Below are positions 44,388 through 52,811 of a stretch of DNA of 64,000 nt, in pieces (the first letter of the stretch is position 1; each line of letters begins with the position of its first letter). The stretch comes from Spongiibacter tropicus DSM 19543 (GTDB lineage Bacteria; Pseudomonadota; Gammaproteobacteria; Pseudomonadales; Spongiibacteraceae). The translations under genes and the position numbers were made by a program. The stretch is taken from contig NZ_ATUS01000001.1 in assembly GCF_000420325.1 (NCBI RefSeq), forward strand, positions 1,988,463 through 2,052,462, read 5' to 3'. The notes beneath the pieces were generated by a model that did not search any database, was not told the origin of the DNA, and worked only from the letters and a program-made list of their open reading frames with translations.

Positions 44388-45278
44388 TTACAGTACGTTG
44401 AGTGGCAGTTTCAGATAGACAGTGCCGTTGTCCTCCGCGCCGGGCAGGTGGCCCGCCCGCATATTGACCTGCAGCGAGGGAAGGATCAGGCGCGGCATGC
44501 CCAGTGTGGCATCGCGGGCTTCGCGCATGGCAACAAACTGATCTTCGCTGGTGCCCACATGCACGTGGATGTTGGCTTCTTTCTCGGCGGCAACCGTGGT
44601 TTCGTACTCCACTTCGCGGCCATTGGGCATATAGTCGTGGCACATGAACAGGCGCGTTTCATCCGGCAGCGACAGCACCCGCTGAATCGATTTGTACAGG
44701 ATGCGGGCATCGCCGCCGGGGAAATCGGCGCGTGCGGTGCCGCCATCTGGCATGAACAGGGTATCGCCGACAAAGGCCGCGTCGCCCATAATGTGCGTCA
44801 TGCAGGCCGGTGTGTGGCCCGGTGTGTGGATGGCGTGGCAGACCATGTTACCCACGGTGTACTCATCGCCATCTTCAAACAGCTGGTCGAACTGTGAGCC
44901 GTCGCGGGCGAACTCTGTGCCTGCGTTGAAAATCTTGCCAAAGGTGTCCTGGACCACGGTGATCTGCGAGCCGATACCGACGCGCCCGCCGAGTTTTTCC
45001 TGAATATAGGGCGCTGCCGACAGGTGATCGGCGTGCACATGGGTTTCGATGATCCACTCGAGTTTCAGGTCGTGGCTGCGGATGTAGTCGATGATTTTAT
45101 CGGCGCCGTCGAGTGACAGGCGGCCGGCGGCGTAGTCGATTTCCATCACGGAGTCGACGACGGCGCAGGACTTGGAGGTCGGGTCTTTGACCACGTAAGA
45201 AAAGGTGTTGGTGGGCTCGTCAAAAAACGGGACGACTTCGGGTTTGTGGTCGAAATCCACGCGGATATTGTCAGTCAT
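44388..45278 (-). CDS. Persulfide dioxygenase-like metallo-beta-lactamase-fold protein (BLH/ETHE1 type)
   Basis: A 296-residue metallo-hydrolase fold protein. The metal motif reads ETHVHADHLSAAPYI, with further ligands in HTPGHTPACM, VGDTLFMPDGG and MCHDYMP. In ETHE1 and its bacterial relatives a single iron site of this kind converts glutathione persulfide to sulfite. The C-terminal extension (about 45 residues, NMRAGHLPGAED) matches the BLH subtype. It is the first gene of the sulfide operon; the fused SQR downstream would supply its persulfide. Confidence 0.88.
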   Translation of the reverse strand: MTDNIRVDFDHKPEVVPFFDEPTNTFSYVVKDPTSKSCAVVDSVMEIDYAAGRLSLDGADKIIDYIRSHDLKLEWIIETHVHADHLSAAPYIQEKLGGRVGIGSQITVVQDTFGKIFNAGTEFARDGSQFDQLFEDGDEYTVGNMVCHAIHTPGHTPACMTHIMGDAAFVGDTLFMPDGGTARADFPGGDARILYKSIQRVLSLPDETRLFMCHDYMPNGREVEYETTVAAEKEANIHVHVGTSEDQFVAMREARDATLGMPRLILPSLQVNMRAGHLPGAEDNGTVYLKLPLNVL

Positions 45279-45346
45279 GATGAAGTCCTCTTGCTGTCAG
45301 GGGCGGCCCGCTTTCAGGAGGTGCTCGCCATTGTCCATATTTAATT

Positions 45347-45362
45347 GGAATAAGCTTATTCC
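45347..45362. promoter_or_regulatory. Perfect 16-bp palindrome upstream of the persulfide dioxygenase gene
   Basis: GGAATAAGCTTATTCC is a gapless palindrome 69 bases before the dioxygenase ATG on the reverse strand. It is of the size bound by ArsR- or similar winged-helix dimers, the class that includes the sulfide sensor BigR. No such regulator gene is in the window. It could also fold in the leader RNA. Confidence 0.5.
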
Positions 45363-45376
45363 TTATGTGCTTATAA

Positions 45377-45391
45377 ACAGGAATTATGCCA
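45377..45391 (-). promoter_or_regulatory. Weak candidate sigma-54 promoter for the sulfide operon
   Basis: On the reverse strand TGGCATAATTCCTGT has the -24 TGGCA half and the correct 10-base spacing to a -12 element, but GT stands where GC is expected. A FisR-type activator needs a sigma-54 promoter, and this is the best match I found in the 360-base gap 45279-45638. Low confidence. Confidence 0.25.
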
Positions 45392-45498
45392 ACCTCGCTG
45401 ACGCGGCGTTTGATAGTTCCAACATATTGTTAACATTAAGTTTTTCCCCGAAATAAGCGGATTCTTGGCGACGCTCCCAAAACGGGCGCCGCGAAAAA

Positions 45499-45533
45499 TG
45501 TCAAATTTGTCACTATTCGCGTCACTTTTGACA
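45499..45533. promoter_or_regulatory. Nested repeats between the sulfide operon and the divergent TonB receptor
   Basis: TGTCAAA (45499-45505) and TTTGACA (45527-45533) form an inverted repeat enclosing two direct GTCAC copies (45509-45513 and 45521-45525). It lies about 110 bases beyond the candidate -24 element of the sulfide operon, the usual distance for a sigma-54 activator site, and about 105 bases before the receptor gene, so it could serve either direction. Confidence 0.4.
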
Positions 45534-45638
45534 CAGCTGCGCTGGGCGGCGGCGGTGGCTGCGACAATTTGCCACTTTGTCTAAATATTGATCACTGTAA
45601 TAGGGTTCGCCGTTTTTGCGGATTAATGGAAATTGGGA

Positions 45639-47906
45639 ATGACTTATCGCCTGTCGCGCGCCGCTCTGGTGCTGTTGCTGTTTCCCGCGCTGTCGGCGCT
45701 GGCGGACACCGCTGTTGAAGAGATGCGGGTGTGGGGGGAGCGTCGCAGCAGTGACGATTCGTCGTTCACCAGTCCCAACAGCATTCTTCGCCCGGAAGAT
45801 ATGCTGAGTATCAACGCGACGACCACCGAAGACCTAGTGAAATACGAGCCCAGCCTGGTGATTCGCCGTCGCTTCATCGGCGATGCCAACGGCACGCTGG
45901 GGATTCGCGGGAGCAATATGTTCCAGACCTCGCGGTCGATGGTCTTTGCCGACGGGGTGCCGCTGCATTATTTCCTCCAGTCCCGGTGGAACGGCGCGCC
46001 GCGCTGGACATTGGTATCGGCCAGCGAAATAGCGCAGGTCGAAGTGCTCTACGGCCCGTTCTCCGCTGAGTATAGTGGCAATGCCATGGGCGGCGTGGTG
46101 CTGATCGAAACCGCGATTTCGGAGCGCGAAGAATTCCACGTGGATGTGGGTTACTTCTCTCAACGCTTCGAGGCCTATGGTGTTGACGAGCAACTCGATG
46201 GCTACAAAACCTTTGTTTCCTACGGCAACCGGGTTGGCGATGCCAGTTACTACTTCTCCTACAACCGTCTGGAAAGTGATGCGCAGCCACAGACCTACTT
46301 CTATGGTGGCAGCGATACCGGCGCGCCGCCGCAGAGTGTCAGCGGGGCGATTCGGGCTCGCGATGAGTTGAGCAATTCGCGCCTGTACTTTGGCGATAGC
46401 GGCGTGGTGGCGACAACCACTGACAATATCAAAATGAAGCTGGGCTACGACTGGGAGCAGTGGTCGGTGCTGGCCAATATCGCCTACGAAGGTCGCGAGG
46501 GGTTGAGCACCCGCCCCAACAGCTATTTGCGCGACAGCAACGGCAATGCGGTTTGGGAGGGCAACGTCGAGCAAGGCGGTGAGGTATTCTCGGTGCCTGC
46601 TTCCCGGCTGGGGGTGAGCGAGCAGGACCGCGACAGCCTGTCGGTGGGGCTGCGCTTGCGCGGCGAACTGAGTGAGCGCAGTGCGCTGGAGGCCAACCTC
46701 AATCGCTTTGACATCTTGCGTGATGAAGCCCGCAGTTCGGCGGCAAACCCCAATGCGCCGTCGTTTGACGGCAGCGGGCAAGTAACGGATTTCGGTGATA
46801 CCGGCTGGACAACTGCAGAGCTGAAATGGTCGGTGGACGGCGTGTTTGGCGAGGACGTGGATCTGGTCGCCGGTCTGCGTCACGAGCACTACGAACTCAA
46901 TACCACGGTATACCGCAGCAGTGATTACCGGGCGGGCCGCAAAACGCAGGCGGTGGATCGCAGCGGCGGTGAAACGACCTTGAACGCGGCGTTCCTGCAA
47001 CTGAGCTGGACCATCAGTGAGGCCTGGGATGCAACGTTGGGCGGTCGCTACGAGGACTGGAAAAGTCATGGCGGCTACTACGCTGACGATCAGGCGGCGA
47101 CGCCGGGTCTCGACGTGGTGAAGGTGCCGTCTCGCGATGACAGCAGTATCTCACCCAAACTTTCGCTTGGCTTTCAGCCCGCTGAGCACTGGCAGCTGCG
47201 CTACGCACTGGCCCGGGCCTACCGCTTCCCGATAGTCGAAGAGCTGTTCAGTCAGTACCAGGCCTACAACAGCGTCAATGCCGCGAATCCCGATCTGAAA
47301 CCGGAGCGCGGCCTGCACCACAATCTGATGATTGAGCGGCGGCTGGGCAGCGGCTATGTGCGCGTCAATCTGTTTAAGGAAACCGTTCGGGATGTCATTG
47401 AGTCGCAGACCACCATGCTGGCCGGAGGCACCTCGCTGCGTACCTTTGTTCCGGTCGATCAGGTGGAGACCGAGGGCGTGGAGTTGATCTTCAACGCCTA
47501 CGATGTGTTTACGCCGGGTCTGAACCTGCGCGCGAATCTGGCGTGGACGGATGCCGAAATTACCCAGAACCGCGTTGACCGCAGCATTGTCGGTAATCAG
47601 TTTACTCGCATGCCGAAGTGGCGGGGGAATCTGCTGGCGAATTACCACGTGAATGCGCGTTGGGATGTGGGGGCGAATCTGCAATATGCCAGCGACAGCT
47701 ACGGTCGCCTCGACAACCGCGACCGCGAAGACAATGTCTACGGTGCGCAAGACGGCTATCTGCGCTTGGGCGTAAAAACGCGTTACCAGTTTACGCCGCA
47801 ACTGAGTGGCAGCATCGGCATCGATAATCTGCGCAATGACATCGACTATGTTGCCCATCCCTGGCCGGGCCGCACCGGCTATGTGAGCCTGTCCTATGAC
47901 CTCTGA
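45639..47906 (+). CDS. TonB-dependent outer-membrane receptor (paired with PepSY protein)
   Basis: A 755-residue receptor starting at ATG 45639. It has a short signal peptide (ending ALADTA), TonB box region EEMRVWGERR, plug (LVKYEPSLVIRRRFI, GIRGSNMFQTSR, VLYGPFSAEYSGNAMGGVVLIET) and a barrel ending G-Y-V-S-L-S-Y-D-L. The plug differs from the two carbon-type receptors in this window and is closer to metal or siderophore receptors. The PepSY gene overlaps its end by 11 bases, a pairing typical of ferric-siderophore or copper uptake. No Fur box was recognised upstream. Ligand unknown. Confidence 0.92.
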   Translation: MTYRLSRAALVLLLFPALSALADTAVEEMRVWGERRSSDDSSFTSPNSILRPEDMLSINATTTEDLVKYEPSLVIRRRFIGDANGTLGIRGSNMFQTSRSMVFADGVPLHYFLQSRWNGAPRWTLVSASEIAQVEVLYGPFSAEYSGNAMGGVVLIETAISEREEFHVDVGYFSQRFEAYGVDEQLDGYKTFVSYGNRVGDASYYFSYNRLESDAQPQTYFYGGSDTGAPPQSVSGAIRARDELSNSRLYFGDSGVVATTTDNIKMKLGYDWEQWSVLANIAYEGREGLSTRPNSYLRDSNGNAVWEGNVEQGGEVFSVPASRLGVSEQDRDSLSVGLRLRGELSERSALEANLNRFDILRDEARSSAANPNAPSFDGSGQVTDFGDTGWTTAELKWSVDGVFGEDVDLVAGLRHEHYELNTTVYRSSDYRAGRKTQAVDRSGGETTLNAAFLQLSWTISEAWDATLGGRYEDWKSHGGYYADDQAATPGLDVVKVPSRDDSSISPKLSLGFQPAEHWQLRYALARAYRFPIVEELFSQYQAYNSVNAANPDLKPERGLHHNLMIERRLGSGYVRVNLFKETVRDVIESQTTMLAGGTSLRTFVPVDQVETEGVELIFNAYDVFTPGLNLRANLAWTDAEITQNRVDRSIVGNQFTRMPKWRGNLLANYHVNARWDVGANLQYASDSYGRLDNRDREDNVYGAQDGYLRLGVKTRYQFTPQLSGSIGIDNLRNDIDYVAHPWPGRTGYVSLSYDL

Positions 47907-49200
47907 ACCATCAGGGCGGCGCAGCGCTTTATACCGCCGTTTGTGGCGTTGGCATTTTTACGCGGGCCTGTTCTGTATCCCGTTTGTGCTGACGTTGGCG
48001 GCGTCCGGGGCCATCTATCTGTTCAAGCCGCAGGTCGAACAGTGGCTGGATGCGCCGTATCGAGAATTGCCCGTCAGCGGGCCGCTGGCCTCGCCTCAGC
48101 AGCAAATCGATGCCGCACTGGCGTCGTTGCCGGGCAGCCGGCTCATCAACTACGAATTGCCGCTTGAACCCAATGATGCGGTGAAAATCGCGGTGGGGCT
48201 GCATGGCATCAAGCATCTGGTCTATGTGCATCCGGAAACGCTGAGGATTCTCAAGCAGATTGAATACGAGGCGCAGTTCATGCGTCAGGTCAGGGCATTT
48301 CACGGCGAGCTGCTGGCAGGGAATGTGGGCTCGGTGCTGGTGGAGCTGGCCGCGTGCTGGGCCATCGTACTGATTCTCACCGGGCTGTATCTATGGTGGC
48401 CTCGCCACAGCGTTGGGCTTGCCGGTGTTCTTTATCCACGCCTGCGACAGGGACGCCGTGTGCTGTGGCGCGACCTCCACGCGGTGACTGGCATCTGGAT
48501 ATCGGCATTTGCGCTGTTCCTGCTGCTCACGGGCCTGCCGTGGGCGCTGGTATGGGGCAGTGCCTTTAAAGAAGTCCGCCAGTGGGGTCAGCCGACACTG
48601 CAGCAGGACTGGTCGGTCGGTCACAGCGAGCACCACGCTCACAGTGCGGCACCGAAAACGATGCCGGTACTCAGCACGGAGGTGATGGCGCGGGCTGTCG
48701 ATCTGAATTTTGCGCCCCCCGTCGAACTCAGCCCCGACAAACAACAAGCCGGTGTCTGGAAGCTGGCATCCCAGAGCCAGAATCGACCCCTGCGTGCCGA
48801 GGCCTGGATTGATGGCCGCAGCGGTAGGCTGTTGAGCAGCCGCCATTTCGATGAGCGGCCGCTGGTCGATCGGGCGATTGGTATTGGGGTTGCCGCCCAT
48901 GAGGGGCAGTTGTTTGGCTGGTTTAATCAGCTGCTCGGTGTACTCACGGCGGTAGGGCTGATGATCATAGCGACGAGCGGTTTCGTGCTGTGGCGACGGC
49001 GCAAACCTGCGCAGCGCCTGGGAGCGCCGTCATTCCCGGCGGAGCACCGGCTGGCTGTCGGCGTAACGGTCATGATCCTCGGGCTGGCCCTTGTGCTGCC
49101 GGTGGTGGGAATATCCCTTGTGTGCATGGCGCTCATGGAGTTTGCCGTGTTGCGTCATATTCCGGCTGCACGTCGCTGGCTGGGCTTGCCGACAAGGTGA
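47896..49200 (+). CDS. PepSY-associated transmembrane protein
   Basis: A 434-residue inner-membrane protein. The first helix RRLWRWHFYAGLFCIPFVLTLAASGAIYLF is the PepSY-TM signature, and three more membrane segments follow (about 145-165, 195-220, 340-365) with periplasmic PepSY regions between. Conserved histidines such as WRDLHAVTG and AHEGQLFGWFNQ fit heme or metal ligands of ferric-reductase-like members. A His-rich stretch GHSEHHAHSA (about 237-246) is unusual and could bind copper or iron. It is translationally coupled to the TonB receptor and may reduce its imported metal complex. Confidence 0.88.
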   Translation: MTSEPSGRRSALYRRLWRWHFYAGLFCIPFVLTLAASGAIYLFKPQVEQWLDAPYRELPVSGPLASPQQQIDAALASLPGSRLINYELPLEPNDAVKIAVGLHGIKHLVYVHPETLRILKQIEYEAQFMRQVRAFHGELLAGNVGSVLVELAACWAIVLILTGLYLWWPRHSVGLAGVLYPRLRQGRRVLWRDLHAVTGIWISAFALFLLLTGLPWALVWGSAFKEVRQWGQPTLQQDWSVGHSEHHAHSAAPKTMPVLSTEVMARAVDLNFAPPVELSPDKQQAGVWKLASQSQNRPLRAEAWIDGRSGRLLSSRHFDERPLVDRAIGIGVAAHEGQLFGWFNQLLGVLTAVGLMIIATSGFVLWRRRKPAQRLGAPSFPAEHRLAVGVTVMILGLALVLPVVGISLVCMALMEFAVLRHIPAARRWLGLPTR

Positions 49201-49236
49201 TTGAGCTGCGCCGGAGTCGCGGCGCTGCCAGTCTTA

Positions 49237-49271
49237 TGCCAATATTGACAACCTGACTGTCAATATTGGCA
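49237..49271. promoter_or_regulatory. Perfect 14-bp inverted repeat just before the FisR-like gene
   Basis: The arms TGCCAATATTGACA (49237-49250) and TGTCAATATTGGCA (49258-49271) are exact complements separated by 7 bases, and end 6 bases before the ATG. There is no T tract, so it is unlikely to be a terminator. It may be an operator, possibly for autoregulation, or a hairpin that masks the start, which has no clear Shine-Dalgarno sequence. Confidence 0.7.
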
Positions 49272-49277
49272 AACACC

Positions 49278-50594
49278 ATGCAACACATCGCGACCGACGC
49301 CGACCTCGATTTCAGCTCTCTGCTCGACAGCCTGGATTATCCCGCCATACTGCTGTCGCCGGAGTACCGGATACTCGCCAGCAACAAGCGCTATGTCGAC
49401 AGCTTCGGTGACGTTCCCCAGGGCGACTACTGCTACCGCGTGTCACACGGCTACGACCGTCCCTGCGATCAGGCCGGTGAGAGTTGCCCTCTGCAGGCCT
49501 GCACCCGCAGTGGTCAACGCGAGCGCGTACTGCATATCCACAACACCCCACGTGGCCGCGAGCATATCGACGTGGAAATGCTGCCGCTGACAGATCGTCA
49601 CGGCAAACTGCGCTACTTCATTGAGGTCCTCAAGCCGGTCAAAAGCGCCAGCGCCGAAATCAGCAGCAGCCAGATGGTCGGGCGAAGTGCCGCCTTTAAC
49701 ACCATGCTGGAGCTGATCAACCTGGTCGCGCCCCACGAAACCTCGGTACTGTTGCTGGGCGAGTCCGGTGCCGGTAAGGAGCTGGCGGCGCAGGCCATTC
49801 ACGGCACCAGCCGTCGCGCCGACAGCGCCATGGTGACGGTGGAATGCGCCGGGCTGACCGAGACGCTGTTTGAAAGCGAGTTATTCGGTCACGTCAAAGG
49901 CGCTTTTACCGGCGCGGTCAGCAACAAGCCGGGCCTGCTGGAATCGGCGCGAGGCGGCACCCTGTTTCTGGACGAAATCGGCGATGTGCCACTGGGCATG
50001 CAGGTAAAGCTGCTGCGCCTGCTGGAAACCGGCAGCTACCGGGCCGTGGGCAGCACCCAGCCCAAGCTTGCCGACTTCCGGCTGGTCTCTGCCACCAACA
50101 AAGACCTGCCGGGGATGATTGCGCGGGGCGAATTCCGTGAAGATCTCTACTACCGGATCAATGCCTTCCCCATCCATCTTCCGCCGCTTAGAGAGCGTCG
50201 GGAAGACATTGCCCTGCTGTCGCGCTCCATCCTCAAAAAACTCAGCCCCAATGGCGGCTACCGGCTGACCGACTCCGCCGTTAAACGACTCCAGCAGCGC
50301 GAATTTCCCGGCAACATCCGCGAGCTGCGTAATCTGCTCGAACGCGCCACCATCTTTGCGCATTCCAGCATCATCGATGTGCCGGTACTGGAACGCTGCT
50401 TCAGCCAGGAAGTCGACACGGCGACCCATCGCTCGATGCCGTCTGAGGGACGTGACGGCCCCTGGCTGGATCTGAAAAATCAGGAACGCTACTACCTGAA
50501 AAAACTGCTGGAACACTGCAAGGGTGACAAGGACCGTGCCGCCGAAATTGCCGGGATCAGTTTGCGATCGCTGTATCGGCGGCTGGAAGGGTAG
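49278..50594 (+). CDS. fisR: FisR-like sigma-54-dependent regulator of sulfide/sulfane sulfur oxidation
   Basis: A 438-residue enhancer-binding protein. The N-terminal sensor domain has [19 protein letters not shown], giving Cys52, Cys63 and Cys70; FisR of Cupriavidus pinatubonensis senses sulfane sulfur through cysteines with this same 11- and 7-residue spacing (53, 64, 71). The AAA+ domain holds Walker A GESGAGKE (about 161), GAFTGA (about 208) for sigma-54 contact and Walker [11 protein letters not shown]. The C-terminal helix-turn-helix is [23 protein letters not shown] 49278 is chosen over the TTG at 49266, which lies within the inverted repeat. Its expected target is the dioxygenase-SQR operon about 4 kb away. 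Confidence 0.88.
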   Translation: MQHIATDADLDFSSLLDSLDYPAILLSPEYRILASNKRYVDSFGDVPQGDYCYRVSHGYDRPCDQAGESCPLQACTRSGQRERVLHIHNTPRGREHIDVEMLPLTDRHGKLRYFIEVLKPVKSASAEISSSQMVGRSAAFNTMLELINLVAPHETSVLLLGESGAGKELAAQAIHGTSRRADSAMVTVECAGLTETLFESELFGHVKGAFTGAVSNKPGLLESARGGTLFLDEIGDVPLGMQVKLLRLLETGSYRAVGSTQPKLADFRLVSATNKDLPGMIARGEFREDLYYRINAFPIHLPPLRERREDIALLSRSILKKLSPNGGYRLTDSAVKRLQQREFPGNIRELRNLLERATIFAHSSIIDVPVLERCFSQEVDTATHRSMPSEGRDGPWLDLKNQERYYLKKLLEHCKGDKDRAAEIAGISLRSLYRRLEG

Positions 50595-50638
50595 ACGACT
50601 TTTAGCACGGAGCAGGCTAGTTGCCACAAGGAGGGTTC

Positions 50639-51067
50639 ATGGCGAAACGAATGACGAAGGCAGAGATGCAGGGATGGGCGATTTTCATATGTCTTGCTAT
50701 TCCCGTTTATATCTTATTAAACGTGGTAGAGAGAGTAGGCTGGTTCCCACTGATTGTTATTGTTGGCGCAGCGATTAGTGCGATTATCTGGCTACAGATA
50801 GTTAATAGAAAGCGTCGCAGGGAAGCGTTAATGCTGAAGTACCATGATGAGAAAATCGTTAATGCTTTAATGGACAAGTCATTCTGGCAAGGACAAACAG
50901 CAGAGCAGTTAATGGACTCCCTGGGTAAACCGCAAGATATTGACCAGAAAGTCCTCAAGACAAAGAAAAAAGAGATTTGGAAGTACAATCATCGTGGCAG
51001 TAATCGATATGGACTTCGTATAACACTGGATAACGACATCGTTGTCGGATGGGATCAAAAAAAATGA
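50639..51067 (+). CDS. Hypothetical membrane protein with C-terminal BamE-like domain
   Basis: A 142-residue protein from ATG 50639, which has the strong AAGGAGG site. Two membrane helices (about 14-32 and 36-56) are followed by a cytosolic domain with QLMDSLGKPQDIDQKVLKTKKKEIWKY, a pattern reminiscent of SmpA/OmlA (BamE-like) modules that recur in small proteins. It is noticeably more AT-rich than its neighbours. The next gene overlaps its stop by ATGA. Function unknown. Confidence 0.75.
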   Translation: MAKRMTKAEMQGWAIFICLAIPVYILLNVVERVGWFPLIVIVGAAISAIIWLQIVNRKRRREALMLKYHDEKIVNALMDKSFWQGQTAEQLMDSLGKPQDIDQKVLKTKKKEIWKYNHRGSNRYGLRITLDNDIVVGWDQKK

Positions 51068-51405
51068 CTAGGTTTTTAAGGCGCGGCATTTTATCGATGC
51101 TGTGCTTCTGTTCACCGTTAGTCCTCGCTGAAGACTATTCCTACCACGCTATCAGTAAGCGCTATCCCGCTGCGCGGCTGGATGCGGTAACGGTGCGCGA
51201 TGCAAAAATGCAGGGAGAGTGTCTGGTGGGCTTGAAGCAGCTCAATTTCAAGCGTCGGGATACCTTTGATCCGGTCGCTGAGTGGACAAGTTATCGCTCG
51301 TTGTCGCTGCTGGAACAATTTCCACCGTGTCAGGTACTGGTGATGATGGAAGTGGCTCGCGGCTTGATTATCAAGCTTGAGCCACTTCCCACTGCAGTAA
51401 AATAA
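51064..51405 (+). CDS. Small secreted protein of unknown function
   Basis: A 113-residue protein from ATG 51064, overlapping the preceding stop. The signal peptide is MTRFLRRGILSMLCFCSPLVLAED, cleaved near residue 23. The mature part has two cysteines (GECLVGL, PPCQVLV) that may form a disulfide. No family recognised. It is coupled to the membrane protein before it, and the two form a small AT-richer unit between fisR and the symporter gene. Confidence 0.7.
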   Translation: MTRFLRRGILSMLCFCSPLVLAEDYSYHAISKRYPAARLDAVTVRDAKMQGECLVGLKQLNFKRRDTFDPVAEWTSYRSLSLLEQFPPCQVLVMMEVARGLIIKLEPLPTAVK

Positions 51406-51413
51406 CGTTTGGC

Positions 51414-52703
51414 CTAAGCTTTCCTGCCGGGACTGTCGATGGCGATCAGAGTTTGTTCTCCCTCGCTGCGAGCAATGACGACTGCGGCGCAGGAATCGCT
51501 GAAGACGTTCACGGCAGTGCGCATCATATCCAGTATCCGGTCTGTTACCAGCAGCAGGCCGATGCCTTCCAGTGGCAGGCCAATGGCGCCGAGAATCACC
51601 GAGATGGCGACGAGACTGGCAGCGGGAATGCCGGCGACGCCAATGGATGTGAGCAGAGCGATCATGACCACGGTGAACTGCTGGGCAAAGCTCAGTTCCA
51701 GTCCGTAGACCTGTGCGATAAACATGGCGGCGACGCATTCATAAAGCGCGGTACCGTCCATATTCACCGTTGCACCCAGAGGCAATACAAAACCGCTGGT
51801 GCGTTTGGATACGCCGGATTTGTCCTGCACACATTCCATGGTGAGTGGCAGGGTGGCGGAGCTGGAGGCTGTGGAGAAGGCGGTCAGCATGGCGGGTGCC
51901 ATGGCCTGAAAATGCTTTTTCGGCTGGACGCGGCCGAGGTAGCGCAGTATCAGCGGCATGGCCACGAAGGCATGCAGCAACAGCGCGAGACTGGCCGCGA
52001 AGAAAAATTTGAGCATGGGGGTAAAGGCATCAAAGCCGGTGGTGGCCACCGTTTTGGCGACCAGGCCGAAGACGCCGATGGGCGCAAATTTCATCACCCA
52101 CATGGTCATCGCGGTCATGATATCCATCAGGCCCTGCCAGAAATTGATTTGTACTTCGGCGTGGGCGGATTCGCTGCGCGCGAGGAAGAAGCCGTAAAGC
52201 AGGCTGAAGAAGATCAGGCCCAGCATTTGGCCTTCGGCGGCCGCGGCAATCACATTGGTGGGAATCATCCGCTCAAACACCTGCACCACATCGGCGGCAC
52301 TGCGTCCTTCGACTTTGGCAAGCGTATCGCTGAGTGCGGGATCATCGCTGCTGAGGCTGGCGGCCAGCGCCTGCGTATCACCCGTGCCGGGAGCGATGAT
52401 ATTGACGACCGTAAGGCCGATCAGAATCGCGATGAGGCTCGATGAGGCGTAGAACAGCAGCGTTTTCCCGCCGAGGCGTTCAAGGTTGTGACCGCCGATA
52501 CCGGCCATGCCGCTGATGATTGAGGCACTGACCAGTGGGACGATCAGCATTTTCAGTGCATTGAGGAACAGGGTGCCGAAGAAGGCGTAAACGGCGACAA
52601 GTTTGACGCCGCCAACCGCGGCGGTGTCTCCGCTGAGCAGACCCGCCAGTACGGCGAGGGTGATAGCGATGGCAATTTGCCAGTGCAGGGCCAGTTTTCG
52701 CAT
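51414..52703 (-). CDS. Dicarboxylate/amino acid:cation symporter (DAACS family)
   Basis: A 429-residue transporter of the GltP/DctA type, with eight membrane helices and two re-entrant hairpins. Diagnostic segments are AFSTASSSATLPLTMECVQ (serine-rich hairpin), PLGATVNMDGTALYE (sodium and substrate site) and AGIPAASLVAISVIL. It imports glutamate, aspartate or C4-dicarboxylates with H+ or Na+. It is monocistronic, with 108 bases between its start and the next reverse gene's stop. The substrate within the family is not resolved. Confidence 0.92.
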   Translation of the reverse strand: MRKLALHWQIAIAITLAVLAGLLSGDTAAVGGVKLVAVYAFFGTLFLNALKMLIVPLVSASIISGMAGIGGHNLERLGGKTLLFYASSSLIAILIGLTVVNIIAPGTGDTQALAASLSSDDPALSDTLAKVEGRSAADVVQVFERMIPTNVIAAAAEGQMLGLIFFSLLYGFFLARSESAHAEVQINFWQGLMDIMTAMTMWVMKFAPIGVFGLVAKTVATTGFDAFTPMLKFFFAASLALLLHAFVAMPLILRYLGRVQPKKHFQAMAPAMLTAFSTASSSATLPLTMECVQDKSGVSKRTSGFVLPLGATVNMDGTALYECVAAMFIAQVYGLELSFAQQFTVVMIALLTSIGVAGIPAASLVAISVILGAIGLPLEGIGLLLVTDRILDMMRTAVNVFSDSCAAVVIARSEGEQTLIAIDSPGRKA

Positions 52704-52811
52704 GAGCGGTATCCGTATTGCTGGGCTTGTGCGTGGGCGCGCATGGTGTCGCGCCGGGGCTGACTTTGCACTCTACCTTGCGACCGGCCGTCGAGCCAGC
52801 GCAAGAGGGGA

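Noticed and set aside
45558-45573. TGGCAAATTGTCGCA on the reverse strand as a sigma-54 promoter
   Set aside because: The spacing between GG and GC is 9 instead of 10 bases, and it lies too far (about 280 bases) from the start codon.
49237-49271. Inverted repeat before fisR as a transcription terminator of the PepSY gene
   Set aside because: No T tract follows on either strand and the arms are AT-rich in the middle.
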